From contig NZ_FOSN01000013.1 of assembly GCF_900114285.1 (NCBI RefSeq), positions 1 through 64,000 of the forward strand: a stretch of DNA of 64,000 bases, in the 5' to 3' direction. Each line of letters begins with the position of its first letter. Position 1 is the first letter of the stretch. The DNA is from Methylocapsa palsarum. GTDB lineage: Bacteria > Pseudomonadota > Alphaproteobacteria > Rhizobiales > Beijerinckiaceae. Positions 53,975 to 64,000 of this stretch are shown in pieces. The translations under genes and the position numbers were made by a program. Below the pieces are notes generated by a model. That model was not told where the DNA came from. It made no database searches and saw nothing but the letters and a program-made list of their open reading frames with translations.

Positions 53975-55374
53975 TTCGCCCAGGCGGCTCTCGCCACCAG
54001 AGCGCCGAGGGCGCAGGACGCGAGGCGCGTAGGCGCGCTGTCGGCGCGACTGGTCAGGATGATTGGCACGCGCGCGCCAAGCACCACGCCGGCGGCCTCT
54101 GCCCCCGAGAGGAAGGTGAGCTGCTTGGCGAGCATGTTCCCGGCTTCCAGATCGGGAACCACGAGGATGTCCGCGCGGCCGGCGACCAGCGAAATGATAT
54201 GCTTCTCCGATGCGGCGGCCTCGTTGATCGCGTTGTCAAAGGCGAGCGGACCATCCAGGACGCCGCCGGTGATCTGGCCGCGTTCGGCCATCTTGCACAG
54301 CGCCGCGGCGTCGATCGTGGAGGGCATCCGCTCGCTGACCATCTCGACTGCGGCGAGGATAGCGACGCGCGGTTGGGCAATGCCAATCACATGCGCAAGA
54401 TCGATCGCGTTTTGCGCAATGCCGACCTTTTCCGCCAGCGTCGGCCGGATGTTGATAGCGGCGTCAGTGAGCAGAAGCGGGCGCGGATAGTCTGGCACAT
54501 CCATCAGATAGACATGGCTGATCTGGCGCGCCATGCGCAAACCGGTCTCAGACGCGATGACAGGATGCATCATTTCGTCGGTGTGCAGATCGCCCTTCAT
54601 CAAGAGCCCGACTTCGCCGGCACGGGCCAGCACGACCGCCTGCGCGGCAGCGGCGCGGCCGTCCGGCACATCGATGAGGCGCAGAGCGGAAATGTCCGCT
54701 CCCGCCGCCTTTGCGGCTTCAGCTATCCGAACCGCTGGCCCGATGAGAACCGGCGCGATCAGCCCCGCCTTCGCCGCGTCGAGCGCGGCAAGCAAGGAGG
54801 CGGTGTCGACCGGATTCACGACCGCGGTCGGAACAGGAACGCCTCCAGCGGCGCTGGCGAGAATGGCGAGCATTGCGTCGTGGCGGTCGACCTCGACGCG
54901 GGGCAACGTAACCCGCAGGCGACGAACCTTCCCTCTAGGCGCGCGGGTGTAGGCGGTGCCGGTGATTACGGCTTCGCCATTCTGATTGGCGCAGAGGCAG
55001 TCGAGGATCACGTCGCCTTTTTCAGGCTTCTTCTCCTTCACTTTCAGTGTCGCGGTAATCGTGTCGCCGATCGAAACTGGACGTCGGAAATGCAGATCCT
55101 GGCCGAGATAGATCGTCCCCGGACCCGGCAGCTTCGTGCCAAGGACAGCGGAAATCAGCCCCGCCCCCCACATGCCTTGGATGATGATATGATGAAACAT
55201 GTCCGTTTCGGCGTAGGCGGGATCGACATGCGCGGGATTGACGTCGCCCGTGACGGTCGAAAAGAGGTCGATATCGCGCTGCGTTACGAGATGCGACGAA
55301 CTGGCGCTCTCGCCGATGGTCAGCTCATCGAAGGTGCGGTTCTCGATAAAGGCGTCGTCAGGTTTATCGAGCAT
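53971..55374 (-). CDS. MaoC-like hydratase fused to phosphate acetyl/butyryltransferase
   Basis: 467 residues. Residues 1-150 form a MaoC/R-hydratase hot-dog domain with the active-site motif FSTVTGDVNPAHVDPAYAET, then QGMWGAGLISAVLGTKLPGP. Residues 160-467 are a phosphotransacetylase/phosphotransbutyrylase domain (MARQISHVYLMDVPDYPRPL, DAAINIRPTLAEKVGIAQNA, GVLDGPLAFDNAINEAAASE, DILVVPDLEAGNMLAKQL). Fused proteins of this type are known as bifunctional enoyl-CoA hydratase/phosphate acetyltransferase. It sits between phaC (3-base gap) and ackA (overlap). It could make (R)-3-hydroxyacyl-CoA for the synthase and acetyl phosphate for the kinase. Confidence 0.9.
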   Translation of the reverse strand: MLDKPDDAFIENRTFDELTIGESASSSHLVTQRDIDLFSTVTGDVNPAHVDPAYAETDMFHHIIIQGMWGAGLISAVLGTKLPGPGTIYLGQDLHFRRPVSIGDTITATLKVKEKKPEKGDVILDCLCANQNGEAVITGTAYTRAPRGKVRRLRVTLPRVEVDRHDAMLAILASAAGGVPVPTAVVNPVDTASLLAALDAAKAGLIAPVLIGPAVRIAEAAKAAGADISALRLIDVPDGRAAAAQAVVLARAGEVGLLMKGDLHTDEMMHPVIASETGLRMARQISHVYLMDVPDYPRPLLLTDAAINIRPTLAEKVGIAQNAIDLAHVIGIAQPRVAILAAVEMVSERMPSTIDAAALCKMAERGQITGGVLDGPLAFDNAINEAAASEKHIISLVAGRADILVVPDLEAGNMLAKQLTFLSGAEAAGVVLGARVPIILTSRADSAPTRLASCALGALVARAAWAK

Positions 55375-55377
55375 GGT

Positions 55378-57141
55378 TCATTCCTCCCGAACATATTGGC
55401 CTGGGGCGTCGCAAATCGGCGCAAAGCCCTTTGCGCCCATCGGCGGCGGAGCGATGCGCGGCCCCGAGCACCGCTCGAGCCACTTCTCCCATTCCGGCCA
55501 CCAGGAGCCCTCGCGAGGCGCCGTATCGTGTTCCCATTCATCGGGATCAAGCGTGCGCGCGCCGGCGTCGCGGACACGGATGCGAAAATGGCGGCGCGGG
55601 TGGCCGGGCTCGCTGACGATCCCCGCATTGTGGCCGCCTGAAGTCAGAACAAAGGTCAGTTCGCCGTCGTTCAGATAATGCATCTTGAAGACCGAATGCC
55701 ACGGCGCGACATAGTCTCGTTCCGTGCTCACAAGGAACATCGGCAGCCTGATGTCATCGAGCGCAAGCGAGCGCCCTTCGACCTGGAAGCGACCCTCTGC
55801 GAGCGCATTATGAAGATAGAGAGTTCTAAGATACTCGATGTGCATGCGCGCCGGCAGACGGGTTCCGTCAGCATCCCAGGCCATCAGATCGAACGGCGCA
55901 TCCTGTTCGCCGAGCAGATAAGCGCGGATCGCGTGAGACCACACGAGGTCGTTCTCCCTCAACATCTGGAACGCGCCGCCCATCTGCGCGCTGGTCAAAT
56001 AGCCTTGCGTCTCCATCATATCGTCGAGGAAATTGAGCTGATCCTCAGTGATAAACAATTGAAGTGCGCCTGACTCGGTGAAATCGGTCTGCGAGGCGAA
56101 CAGCGATAGCGTGGCGAACCGGTCGTCATTTTCGCGCGCCATTGCGGCGGCGGCGATGGTCAGCAGCGTGCCGCCGAGGCAGTAGCCGGTGGCGTGAATC
56201 TTCGAATTGCCACAGATTGCCTCGACCGCGTCGAGGGCGGCCATGACCCCCTGCGTGCGGTAATCATCGAGCGACGTGTCGCGCATGTCAGCGCCTGGAT
56301 TGCGCCAGGAGATCGCGAATACTGTGCGCCCCTGTCCCACCAACCAGCGGATCAACGAATTACCCGGCGAAAGGTCGAGGATATAATATTTCATGATCCA
56401 TGCCGGCACGATCAGAACCGGCTCGGCGCCAACCGTGGCGGTTGTCGGGGCGTACTGGATCAACTCCATCAGCGAATTGCGAAATACGACCTTCCCCGGC
56501 GTTGCGGCGAGATCGACGCCCAAGGCGAAGTCTTTCGGGACCGCGCCGCCTTGGGCGGCCGCCTGGTCGCGCAGAAAATTACGTAGGCCGGCGGCGAGGT
56601 TGGCGCCTCCGCTGGCGCGGGTGACCTCGATGACCTCCGGGTTGAGCCAAGGCATGTTCGAAGGAGAGATCAAGTCGAGCCATTGCCGCATCGCAAAGGC
56701 GATGATGCGCCGATTGGCTGCGTCCACTCCGTCCGGACTGTTCATGACGCCTAGACACCATTCCTCGGCCAAAAGAACCGATTGGACGAGCAGGTCATAG
56801 GGAGGCTTACCCCAAGCAGGATGGGCGAAGCGATGATCGCCGGCCTTTGGCGCGATCGGCTCTTCGTTCTCCATGGCGATCTGCGCGAGGCGTTGCCACT
56901 GCGCCAGGGCCTTTTGGCTCAAAGCGGATGTCTGAAATGGCGCGTTCGCGGCATGAGCGGTCCAATCGAGAAACGCGAGCGCGAGGGTGCTTGGCGATCG
57001 CCCGCCGGTGTAACGGCTCTGCCAGGCGTGAAGCATGCGATCGAGGTTGGCGTCGGCGCTCATAGGTGCAACCGTGCAAGGTGGAGAGCGCATATTCGTA
57101 GACAGCTTGACCGGAGGTTTCAGCTTTGGCGTGTCCAACAT
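55378..57141 (-). CDS. phaC: Polyhydroxyalkanoate synthase (class I-type PhaC)
   Basis: 587 residues. N-terminal PhaC domain (WLDLISPSNMPWLNPEVIEV, RNFLRDQAAAQGG, FALGVDLAATPGKVVFRNSL). The alpha/beta hydrolase core has the lipase-like box HATGYCLGGTLL with nucleophile Cys321, a catalytic Asp in VSTERDYVAPWHSVFKMHYL and His in TSGGHNAGIVSEPGHPRR. The size fits class I synthases. It polymerises 3-hydroxyacyl-CoA into storage granules. The start has AAGGAT 9 bases upstream; a second ATG 26 codons in is possible. First gene of the operon with the hydratase/Pta fusion, ackA and fabI. Confidence 0.93.
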   Translation of the reverse strand: MLDTPKLKPPVKLSTNMRSPPCTVAPMSADANLDRMLHAWQSRYTGGRSPSTLALAFLDWTAHAANAPFQTSALSQKALAQWQRLAQIAMENEEPIAPKAGDHRFAHPAWGKPPYDLLVQSVLLAEEWCLGVMNSPDGVDAANRRIIAFAMRQWLDLISPSNMPWLNPEVIEVTRASGGANLAAGLRNFLRDQAAAQGGAVPKDFALGVDLAATPGKVVFRNSLMELIQYAPTTATVGAEPVLIVPAWIMKYYILDLSPGNSLIRWLVGQGRTVFAISWRNPGADMRDTSLDDYRTQGVMAALDAVEAICGNSKIHATGYCLGGTLLTIAAAAMARENDDRFATLSLFASQTDFTESGALQLFITEDQLNFLDDMMETQGYLTSAQMGGAFQMLRENDLVWSHAIRAYLLGEQDAPFDLMAWDADGTRLPARMHIEYLRTLYLHNALAEGRFQVEGRSLALDDIRLPMFLVSTERDYVAPWHSVFKMHYLNDGELTFVLTSGGHNAGIVSEPGHPRRHFRIRVRDAGARTLDPDEWEHDTAPREGSWWPEWEKWLERCSGPRIAPPPMGAKGFAPICDAPGQYVREE

Positions 57142-57560
57142 GACGAATTATCCTTAAACAGCGGCTGCGTCGGCCGGGATCAAATGCGAACCTGCCAGCG
57201 CTCCCGCCGATCCAGGCCTATACTCGGATCGTTTCGGTGTTTCTTGTTGCAATGCAGTATATCGTCCGCCGCCGCCTTAATAGCTTCGGAATCTACCCAT
57301 GCGAATCTTCAATGGAGACGACCATTCTCGATCCAATAGCGTCGCGCAAAGCGTCCGCCGAGGAGGTGTGATTTGCGCGTTTCGGAATGGTGTCGCAATT
57401 GGCGATATGGCCCGTCGGAAAGCCAACCAATGTTTGAAGGACTGTGAGGTCATACCGCCTCCAAACCCTGAATCGAGGCGCTTTTGGATTTTGGGCGACC
57501 ACCGCTTTCAAGGGGATGCAAGATGTGATTCGGTCTGATCATCTGATTCGAGGTGAACAG
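57142..57560 (+). other. Upstream region of the phaC operon, no supported gene
   Basis: It should hold the operon promoter. I saw no clear FNR/FixK-type palindrome or sigma-54 box. The right end abuts the IS630-like fragment. Confidence 0.45.
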
Positions 57561-57863
57561 ATGATAAAGTGCACCAAAGCCCAGATACGGAAGTTGAAAA
57601 CGGCGCTGCGATGGAAGCTTCCTGCGGAACAGCGGCAGCGCGTCCAGATGGTTTTACTGCGCGAGAGCGGAATGACGCAGCCTTTGATATCCGCGGCAAT
57701 GGGCGTGTCGCTCAGCACGGTGAACCGAGCGCACATGGCCTATGACCGCGGCGGCCTCAAGGCGCTCGAGCGGAAGCCAATTGGTGGCCGTAAGCGCGAG
57801 AACATGAGTTTAGAATGGAGGAGGCGTCACTCAAGGGAACAATTATCTCTTCCGGCCACATGA
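57561..57863 (+). pseudogene. N-terminal fragment of an IS630-type transposase
   Basis: About 85 residues with the helix-turn-helix of IS630 proteins: QRVQMVLLRESGMTQPLISA, AMGVSLSTVNRAHMAYDRGG, LKALERKPIGGRKRENMSLE. After MSLE the family sequence continues in another frame (MEEASLKG) for a few codons and then stops. The catalytic DDE domain is missing. A dead IS remnant between the PHA operon and the reductase gene. Confidence 0.75.
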
Positions 57864-58115
57864 AGCTCGAGCTCTACTACAATTTACAGAGGCAGCTCCT
57901 GAGTTTAGCGTTTCGGCCGGCGGTCTCCGTGAGTAGAATCCGACTCTGACACTATCTGGCCCGGGGACCTAAGCTCTCGGTCACCGCATGGACAATCAAA
58001 GAATGATCGGCTTGCTGAGAATTTTGTCAGCGATTGGTCCTAACTTTGCGCCGAGACGCGCCTCAAGGCCGTTAAATGCGGATCGCCGTGCGACGAATGA
58101 ATACGGAGCCATAGA

Positions 58116-59279
58116 ATGACGCATATTTACCAAGAGCACTCCGAGCGAGCGCTCTTCGAACCTAACCGCGCGGGGGCTTTGAGATTAGCTAATCGCATCG
58201 TTATGGCGCCACTGACGCGAAACCGCGCCGGTCCCGGCTTGGTCCCGGGCGAATTCGCGGCAGAATACTACGCTCAACGCGCGACGGCCGGCCTGATAAT
58301 CGCCGAAGCCACGCAGATCTCCGCCCAGGCGCAAGGCTACGCAGATACGCCGGGCTGTTATAGCGACGATCAGGTCCGAGGTTGGAAAAAGATCACGGAT
58401 GCCGTGCATGCCAAGGGCGGGACCATTGTGGTTCAGCTTTGGCACACGGGCAGGGTCTCACATACAAGCTTCCAGTTAGACGGCCAAGCGCCCGTGGGTC
58501 CTTCGACGATCCGGGCAAACACCAAGACGTTCGTTGCCGGCCAGGGCTTCGTCGAAGTATCGATGCCTCGCGCGCTCGGGCTGGACGAGATGCCTGGGAT
58601 TATTCAGGACTTCCGCTACGCCTCACTTCGCGCCATCGAGGCCGGTTTCGATGGCGTGGAGCTGCACGGCGCGCACGGGTACCTGCTTGACGCTTTCTTG
58701 CGCGACGGGACGAACCATCGCACTGACGCCTATGGCGGAGCTATTGCGAACCGCGCCAGATTGATCCTTGAGGTCGCCAAGAGGTGTGCGGACGCGATCG
58801 GCTCCGATCGTCTGGGCGTGCGAATATCTCCAGTCTCCACCGCCGGCGATTCCCATGACAGCGATCCGCAGGCTCTCTTCAATTATGTCGTCGAAAACCT
58901 CAATCTCCTTGGCTTGGCCTATCTGCACGTCGTGGAAGGCGAGACGGGCGGCAAGCGAGATAGTATTCCATTCGACTATTGTGCGCTCCATGATCGCTTC
59001 GACGGCGTCTGGATGGTCAACAACGGCTATGATCGCCAGATGGCGATCGATGCGGTGGCGAGTGGCCGCGCCGATCTGGTGTCGTTTGGCCGTCTCTTCA
59101 TCGCCAATCCGGATTTGGTGGAGCGCTTCAGGGAAAACGCCCCTCTCAACAAACTGATGGGTCAGGACACGTTCTATGGCGGCGGCGCGCACGGCTATAC
59201 CGATTATCCGACCCTCCAACAAGCGCGCTCATCGGATGAAGTCGCCGAGGAGGGCCTCGGTTTGAGTCCGGTCGTCTAA
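58116..59279 (+). CDS. Old yellow enzyme family reductase (NemA-like alkene reductase)
   Basis: 387 residues, FMN-binding TIM barrel. RIVMAPLTRNRAGPGLVPGE, the substrate/flavin block GGTIVVQLWHTGRVSHTSFQ, the active-site pair in VELHGAHGYLLDAFLRDGTN followed by HRTDAYGGAI, and the phosphate site LVSFGRLFIANPDLVERF are all present. Such enzymes use NADPH to reduce activated alkenes, nitro compounds and maleimides. Full length and intact. Alone on its strand before the second transporter operon, separated by 310 bases; possibly linked to detoxification with it. Confidence 0.9.
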   Translation: MTHIYQEHSERALFEPNRAGALRLANRIVMAPLTRNRAGPGLVPGEFAAEYYAQRATAGLIIAEATQISAQAQGYADTPGCYSDDQVRGWKKITDAVHAKGGTIVVQLWHTGRVSHTSFQLDGQAPVGPSTIRANTKTFVAGQGFVEVSMPRALGLDEMPGIIQDFRYASLRAIEAGFDGVELHGAHGYLLDAFLRDGTNHRTDAYGGAIANRARLILEVAKRCADAIGSDRLGVRISPVSTAGDSHDSDPQALFNYVVENLNLLGLAYLHVVEGETGGKRDSIPFDYCALHDRFDGVWMVNNGYDRQMAIDAVASGRADLVSFGRLFIANPDLVERFRENAPLNKLMGQDTFYGGGAHGYTDYPTLQQARSSDEVAEEGLGLSPVV

Positions 59280-59589
59280 ACTTGTATATGATCTGGAGCG
59301 CGCACGCTGTCTAAACTTCGGTCTGGCATATCATCCACAAGGCGATGAAGATTGGCGGCGAATTTGTTCACTGCTGAGATTTGACAGATCTCTCATAACG
59401 ACGCGCCTGCGGGAGGCGGCTCGGCTCGGGCTCGCTTGGAAAACAGGGCTAACGCAACCGACGCATTACCCGCCCTGAGAAGGCGAGCGCCTTTGCAAGA
59501 GTTACCATTAGCCTTTGAAGTGTTTAACAATATAAATGAGCTAAGTGCTGCGCGGTTCGCATGAATGTTCCGCTCCGTGGCCACAAGCA
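59280..59589 (+). other. Promoter region of the second transporter operon, no supported gene
   Basis: 310 bases without a gene; no clear promoter boxes or operator seen. Confidence 0.45.
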
Positions 59590-60738
59590 ATGAGAGTGCA
59601 CAGCGAACCCATGCGCGAACCCGATCCTTCCAATGTTTTGAAAGACGAAGAGGTCGCGTCCGGCGAAACCGAAACCCCCAGCAGAGCTCTAGTGCGGGTA
59701 GCCGAGGCGCCTCTAGCGATTCCAACTCCGCCGCTTTCCGATCGCCGAAGACCGGTTTGGAAGCTTATTTTGGCTCTCATCCTGATTGCCGTCGTCGTCT
59801 GCGGGGGCTTTTATTGGTGGCGTCAGCGCCAGGCGCGGCTTCCGGCCGGGATCGTGTCCGGCAATGGGCGGGTGGAGGCGCAGGAAATTGATATCGAAAC
59901 CAAATTTGCTGGTCGGGTCGCGCAATTGTTCGTCGACGAAGGTGATATGGTCGCGCCAGGACAGATCGTTGCGCGCATGGACGTCCGCGATCTTGAGGCC
60001 TCTCTCGCGAAGGCCGAGTCCCAGGTTCAGCAAGCCCAGCGCAGCCTTGACGAAGCAAACGCGAACGTAGAGCAGCAGAAAACACAGGTCACGCTTGCCA
60101 AGCAGGAAATCGAACGCACCATGGCGCTCGTGACGCGCGGATTCGCAACTAAGCAATTGCTGGATCAACGCCAACAAGGTTTAACCGGCGCGTTGGCCGC
60201 GCTCAACGCGGCAAACGCCCGCGTCGGCGAGGCTGAGCGCGCGCGCGACGCCGCGACCCATGACGTCGAGTTTTTCAAGGTCAATATCGCCGACAACACG
60301 CTGGTGTCGCCAACGATTGGCCGCGTTCAATATCGGATTGCCAATGTTGGCGAGGTGCTTCCGGCGGGCGGCAAGGTCTTCACCCTTCTCGATGTTTCAA
60401 ATGTCTATATGGATGTCTACCTGCCAACGAGTGACGCCGGCCGGGCGGGCGTAGGGTCTGACGCGAGGCTTTTGCTCGACGCCTATCCGACGTTTCCGAT
60501 CTCGGCGCATGTCTCCTTTATTGCGACGCAGGCGCAGTTCACGCCGAAAGCGGTCGAGACCAAGAATGAGCGCGACAAGCTGATGTTCCGCGTGAAGGTG
60601 CGCGTCGATCCCGAGATTTTGCGCGCGCACGCCGCTGATGTGCGGACGGGTCTTCCTGGAATCGCCTACGTGCTGGTCGATTCCAAAGTGAAGTGGCCTG
60701 CGGAGCTGCGGGTGCCCGCTTCGACCAGTTCGCAGTGA
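59590..60738 (+). CDS. HlyD-family adaptor protein (second copy)
   Basis: 382 residues. Instead of a cleavable signal it has a 50-residue cytoplasmic tail and one transmembrane anchor ([20 protein letters not shown]). Adaptor motifs: [40 protein letters not shown], a long helical hairpin and [20 protein letters not shown]. The last half is close to the first copy ([20 protein letters not shown] against FVATDAQFTPKSVETEEERQ). An ATG at 59611 is an alternative start. It overlaps the next gene by four bases. Confidence 0.9.
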   Translation: MRVHSEPMREPDPSNVLKDEEVASGETETPSRALVRVAEAPLAIPTPPLSDRRRPVWKLILALILIAVVVCGGFYWWRQRQARLPAGIVSGNGRVEAQEIDIETKFAGRVAQLFVDEGDMVAPGQIVARMDVRDLEASLAKAESQVQQAQRSLDEANANVEQQKTQVTLAKQEIERTMALVTRGFATKQLLDQRQQGLTGALAALNAANARVGEAERARDAATHDVEFFKVNIADNTLVSPTIGRVQYRIANVGEVLPAGGKVFTLLDVSNVYMDVYLPTSDAGRAGVGSDARLLLDAYPTFPISAHVSFIATQAQFTPKAVETKNERDKLMFRVKVRVDPEILRAHAADVRTGLPGIAYVLVDSKVKWPAELRVPASTSSQ

Positions 60739-63545
60739 AAGTTTCCCGCGCTTCAGTGGCTGAGCTTTCCGGCGTTTCGTTGCGCTATGGCGTGACAAAA
60801 GCGCTTGACGATGTGACGTTGGCCCTTCCGGGCGGCTGCATGGTCGGGCTGATTGGCCCTGACGGAGTCGGAAAGTCTTCGCTCTTAAGCCTTATCGCCG
60901 GCGCCCGCCGCATCCAAAATGGCGATGTCCATGTTCTTGGCTGCGACTTTAGCGATCGCCGCAACCGCGCGGACGTCTGCCCCCGTATCGCCTATATGCC
61001 GCAGGGGCTCGGGAAAAATCTTTATCCCGACCTCAGCGTGAGGGAGAACATCGACTTTTTCGGGCGCCTCTTCGATCAGCCGCTGAAAGAACGTAAGCGG
61101 CGCATCTCGGAACTGCTTCAAGCAACGGGGCTCTCTCGCTTTTCGGAGCGGCTTGCGGCAAAACTTTCCGGCGGCATGCGCCAGAAGCTTGGCCTTTGTT
61201 GCGCGCTGATTCACGATCCCGATCTCCTGATTCTCGACGAGCCGACGACGGGCGTCGATCCGCTTTCAAGGCGTCAATTCTGGAGCCTCATCGCGCGCAT
61301 GCGCTCTCAGCGACAAGACATGAGCGTTATTACGGCGACGGCCTACATGGAGGAAGCTGAGCAATTCGATTGGCTTGTCGTTATGAATGAAGGCCGCGTG
61401 CTCGCCACGGGAACGCCGATGGCTATCGAGACAAAGACAGGAGCGTCGTCTCTCGAGGAGGCCTTTATCGCGCTATTGCCTCAAGAGAAGCAGCGCGCTC
61501 GCAAGGTCTTCACTATTCCGCCGCTAAAGCGAGGCGGCGGAGAGCCGGTGATCGTTGCGCGTGACCTCACGCGCCGCTTCGGCGACTTCACCGCCGTCGA
61601 TCATGTAAGTTTCTCGATCCAGAGGGGCGAGATCTTTGGCTTTCTTGGCTCGAATGGCTGCGGCAAGACGACGACGATGAAGATGCTGACCGGCCTTTTG
61701 CCAGCCAGTTCCGGCGAAGCCTTTTTATTCGGCAAGCGGCTCGACGCAGCCGACAAGCGGGCCCGTTTTCGCGTCGGCTATATGTCGCAATCTTTTTCTC
61801 TCTATACCGAGCTCACAGTCCGTCAGAATATAGACTTGCATGCGCGCCTGTTCCACCTTCCTAAAGAAGAGGCTAAAGCGCGCATCGCCACCCTCGTCGA
61901 ACGCTTTGGGCTACGCCCCTATCTCGATCAGAACGCTGGCGATCTCCCGCTCGGCATTCGCCAGCGCCTATCCCTCGCTGTCGCCATCGTTCACGCGCCA
62001 GAAATCCTCATCCTCGATGAGCCCACCTCCGGGGTCGACCCGCTCGCGCGTGACGAGTTTTGGGAGCTTCTGGTCGATCTCTCCCGCAATCAAAGCGTAA
62101 CGATTTTCGTGTCCACACATTTTATGAACGAGGCCGCGCGCTGCGACCGCATAGCGCTGATGGATGCAGGCCGTGTGCTTGCGATGGGAACTCCCGCGGA
62201 TCTCGTTGCGGCGCGTCATTGCGCTAATCTCGAAGACGCCTTCATTTCCTATCTTGAGCAGGCAGAAGGCCCGCAAGCCTCCAACTCTGGCGCCAGTCTA
62301 GTTCGCCTCCCGACACGGAAAGCGCCGAAGCGACATCCAGCCGTGTGGTTCAGCCTGCGTCGCCTATTCGCTTATGCGATCCGCGAAGGCCTCGAACTCG
62401 CGCGCGACCCGATCCGCATCGGCTTCGCGTTGCTTGGCACGACCTTCCTCATGATCGTCTTTGCAGCCGGCATTTCCACTGACGTCGACAATTTATCCTT
62501 CGCCGTCCTCGATCGCGACAATACGCCGGAAAGTAGAGCTTATCTCGAGGAATTGCGCGGCTCCTCATATTTCATCGAAAAAGCGGCAATCGCCGATGAA
62601 TCCAGCCTCGAAAAACGCATGCAATCAGGCGATATCAAGGCTGCAATTGAAATCCCGCCCAACTTCGGCCGTTTCATCAAAAAAGCGGTTCCGACTTCTG
62701 TAGCGGCCTGGATTGACGGAGCTATGCCGTTTCGCGCCGAGACGATCCGGGGATACCTCCAGGCCGCCCACCAGCAATTTTTATCTGACCTTGCTATTCG
62801 CAGCGGTCAACGCGCAGCCGCTACATTTGATGAGGCGCGCGACGCGCTTCGCAATTCTGATCTCGCTTTACTCGGCGCTGCTGCCGCGCGGGCGGTTCCG
62901 CCGGCCAGAATCGAAGTGCGATTTAGTTACAATCAGGACTTCGACAGCATATACGCCATGGCGCCTGGCAGCATGGCGCTGCTGCTCGCCCTTATCCCGG
63001 CAATTCTGATGGCGCTCGCCATCGTGCGCGAAAAGGAATTAGGCTCGATCACGAATCTCTATGTCACGCCCGTAACGCGCCTTGAGTTCCTTCTCGGCAA
63101 GCAACTCCCTTATATCGGCGTCGCCATGGTCAATTTCGCATTACTCTTTCTCATTATCGTCTTCTTATTTCGGGTGCCCCTAAAGGGAAGTTTTCCGGCT
63201 TTGCTTCTCGGCGCCTTATTGTATGTGACGTCAACGACCGGTATCGGCATGCTAGTCTCGGCTTTCTGCCGCACGCAAATCGCGGCGCTGTTCGGCACCG
63301 CTATCGTTACAGTACTGATTGCGACTCAGTTCAGCGGAATGATGACGCCAGTGTCCTCTCTTGCTGGATTTCCCGCAATCATGGGGCGTTGTTTCCCGAT
63401 GACCTATTTCCTGAAGATCAGTGTTGGCGCGTTCACTAAAGCGCTTGGTTTCATTGAGATGCAGGGCAGCTTACTCACGCTGGCGGTCTTCATCCCGATT
63501 CTTATAGGACTTAGCCTCATTGTTTTACGCAAGCAGGAGGACTAA
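60735..63545 (+). CDS. RbbA-like fused ABC transporter (second copy)
   Basis: 936 residues from the GTG inside the stop of the adaptor gene. ATPase 1: [52 protein letters not shown]. ATPase 2: [59 protein letters not shown]-terminal ABC-2 permease ends IVLRKQED. Same domain order and near-identical motifs as the copy at 47965-50703, but diverged over the permease loops. Inner-membrane export complex with the adaptor before it and the permease after it. Confidence 0.9.
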   Translation: MKVSRASVAELSGVSLRYGVTKALDDVTLALPGGCMVGLIGPDGVGKSSLLSLIAGARRIQNGDVHVLGCDFSDRRNRADVCPRIAYMPQGLGKNLYPDLSVRENIDFFGRLFDQPLKERKRRISELLQATGLSRFSERLAAKLSGGMRQKLGLCCALIHDPDLLILDEPTTGVDPLSRRQFWSLIARMRSQRQDMSVITATAYMEEAEQFDWLVVMNEGRVLATGTPMAIETKTGASSLEEAFIALLPQEKQRARKVFTIPPLKRGGGEPVIVARDLTRRFGDFTAVDHVSFSIQRGEIFGFLGSNGCGKTTTMKMLTGLLPASSGEAFLFGKRLDAADKRARFRVGYMSQSFSLYTELTVRQNIDLHARLFHLPKEEAKARIATLVERFGLRPYLDQNAGDLPLGIRQRLSLAVAIVHAPEILILDEPTSGVDPLARDEFWELLVDLSRNQSVTIFVSTHFMNEAARCDRIALMDAGRVLAMGTPADLVAARHCANLEDAFISYLEQAEGPQASNSGASLVRLPTRKAPKRHPAVWFSLRRLFAYAIREGLELARDPIRIGFALLGTTFLMIVFAAGISTDVDNLSFAVLDRDNTPESRAYLEELRGSSYFIEKAAIADESSLEKRMQSGDIKAAIEIPPNFGRFIKKAVPTSVAAWIDGAMPFRAETIRGYLQAAHQQFLSDLAIRSGQRAAATFDEARDALRNSDLALLGAAAARAVPPARIEVRFSYNQDFDSIYAMAPGSMALLLALIPAILMALAIVREKELGSITNLYVTPVTRLEFLLGKQLPYIGVAMVNFALLFLIIVFLFRVPLKGSFPALLLGALLYVTSTTGIGMLVSAFCRTQIAALFGTAIVTVLIATQFSGMMTPVSSLAGFPAIMGRCFPMTYFLKISVGAFTKALGFIEMQGSLLTLAVFIPILIGLSLIVLRKQED

Positions 63546-63550
63546 CCTCA

Positions 63551-64000
63551 ATGTCCTCCAATACTCTCAGCAATATTTTCTGGCTTGGAACAAAGGAGCT
63601 TCGCAGCTTTTTCAAGGATTATGTCTTGCTTGGTTTTGTGATCTGGTCATTCACATTTTCTGTCTACACGCAGGCGCAAAGCAACTCTCAGGAGCTGCAC
63701 AATGCTTCCGTGGGTGTAGCAGATGAAGACCATTCACCGCTATCGCGCCGAATGATCGCGGCGCTTCTGCCACCTTATTTTAAGCCGCCTCAGGCGATCA
63801 TCGCAAGCGACATTGAGCGCCTGATGGATACGGCGCGCTACACTTTCGTCATCGTGATTCCGCCGGACTTCGAGCGCGATGTTCTCGCTAGACGATATCC
63901 GGCCGTTCAAGTGGATATCGATGCGACAGCGATGGTGCAGGCGGGGCTCGGCTCCAATTATATCCAGCAAATATTCTCGACCGAGATCAGCAATTTCGTT
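63551..64000 (+). CDS. ABC-2 type permease, YhhJ-like (cut by the window end)
   Basis: First 150 residues: MSSNTLSNIFWLGTKELRSF, helix VLLGFVIWSFTFSVYTQAQS, then the periplasmic domain with SVGVADEDHSPLSRRMIAAL and VDIDATAMVQAGLGSNYIQQ. These parallel GFVDEDHSDLSRRIAD and VNVDATAITQAG in the permease at 46761. AGGAGG lies in the last codons of the previous gene. The stop is outside the window. Confidence 0.88.
   Translation, partial: MSSNTLSNIFWLGTKELRSFFKDYVLLGFVIWSFTFSVYTQAQSNSQELHNASVGVADEDHSPLSRRMIAALLPPYFKPPQAIIASDIERLMDTARYTFVIVIPPDFERDVLARRYPAVQVDIDATAMVQAGLGSNYIQQIFSTEISNFV

Noticed and set aside
54199-55641. 480-codon plus-strand frame opposite the pta fusion gene
   Set aside because: Antisense shadow of a gene with full family motifs on the other strand.
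1-64000. CRISPR arrays, rRNA operons and complete tRNA genes
   Set aside because: I looked for regularly spaced repeats and conserved RNA cores and found none.

Overview
The window looks like part of a large plasmid, megaplasmid or chromid of an alphaproteobacterium, probably order Hyphomicrobiales. The main evidence is a complete repABC replicon at 36.1-40.5 kb with two RepB-type parS sites. Supporting evidence is a Ros/MucR-type regulator, two copies of the DUF1612 (RHE_PE00001) family, a NhaR-like regulator beside a DabB fragment, and a polyhydroxyalkanoate (PHA) operon. A PHA-storing methylotroph or rhizobial relative would fit. The genus is a guess; no rRNA or intact tRNA gene is present.

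Layout. 0-6.2 kb: a DUF1156 methylase / DUF499 ATPase pair of predicted phage-defence type, cut by an IS3-family end and frameshifted twice. 6.5-18.4 kb: a patchwork of small accessory genes, regulators and gene fragments (a DabB/S24-like chimera, dinB, hflX, a 289-bp deleted IS3 element) plus two divergent transglutaminase-like genes. 18.68-20.63 kb: an intact IS1595-family element with perfect ends, an 8-bp target duplication and a passenger gene. 21.1-25.5 kb: a copper P-type ATPase, a dead integrase, a TacA/TacT-like toxin-antitoxin pair and a DUF3320 remnant. 26.7-31.4 kb: a YhaN/YhaO (SbcC/SbcD-like) pair. 31.7-35.4 kb: a DUF1612 protein, a second toxin-antitoxin pair (MazF-type toxin) and a tyrosine recombinase. 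36-42.7 kb: repA, repB, a truncated second repC, full repC, a membrane protein with a peptidoglycan-binding-like end, and a broken SEL1 gene. 43-46.1 kb: decayed genes and a MscS channel.

46.8-64 kb holds the intact metabolic and transport cargo. A tight operon phaC - maoC/pta - ackA - fabI (minus strand) links PHA synthesis to acetyl-phosphate/acetate and fatty-acid enzymes. It lies between two paralogous HlyD - RbbA-like - ABC-2 permease operons that point away from each other. An old-yellow-enzyme reductase sits beside the second one, and the last permease runs off the window.

Reading as a whole: from 0 to about 46 kb the window is a mobile, decaying accessory zone, with IS ends, truncated integrases, toxin-antitoxin pairs, defence remnants and an internal inversion, built around a live replication/partition core. 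From 46.8 kb onward it carries conserved operons. The features I rate most worth checking are the tandem repC leaders with two different counter-transcribed RNA candidates, the IS1595 passenger gene, the YhaO gene that apparently starts at an ATC codon, the 130-bp inversion inside a pseudogene, and the twin RbbA operons around the PHA cluster.
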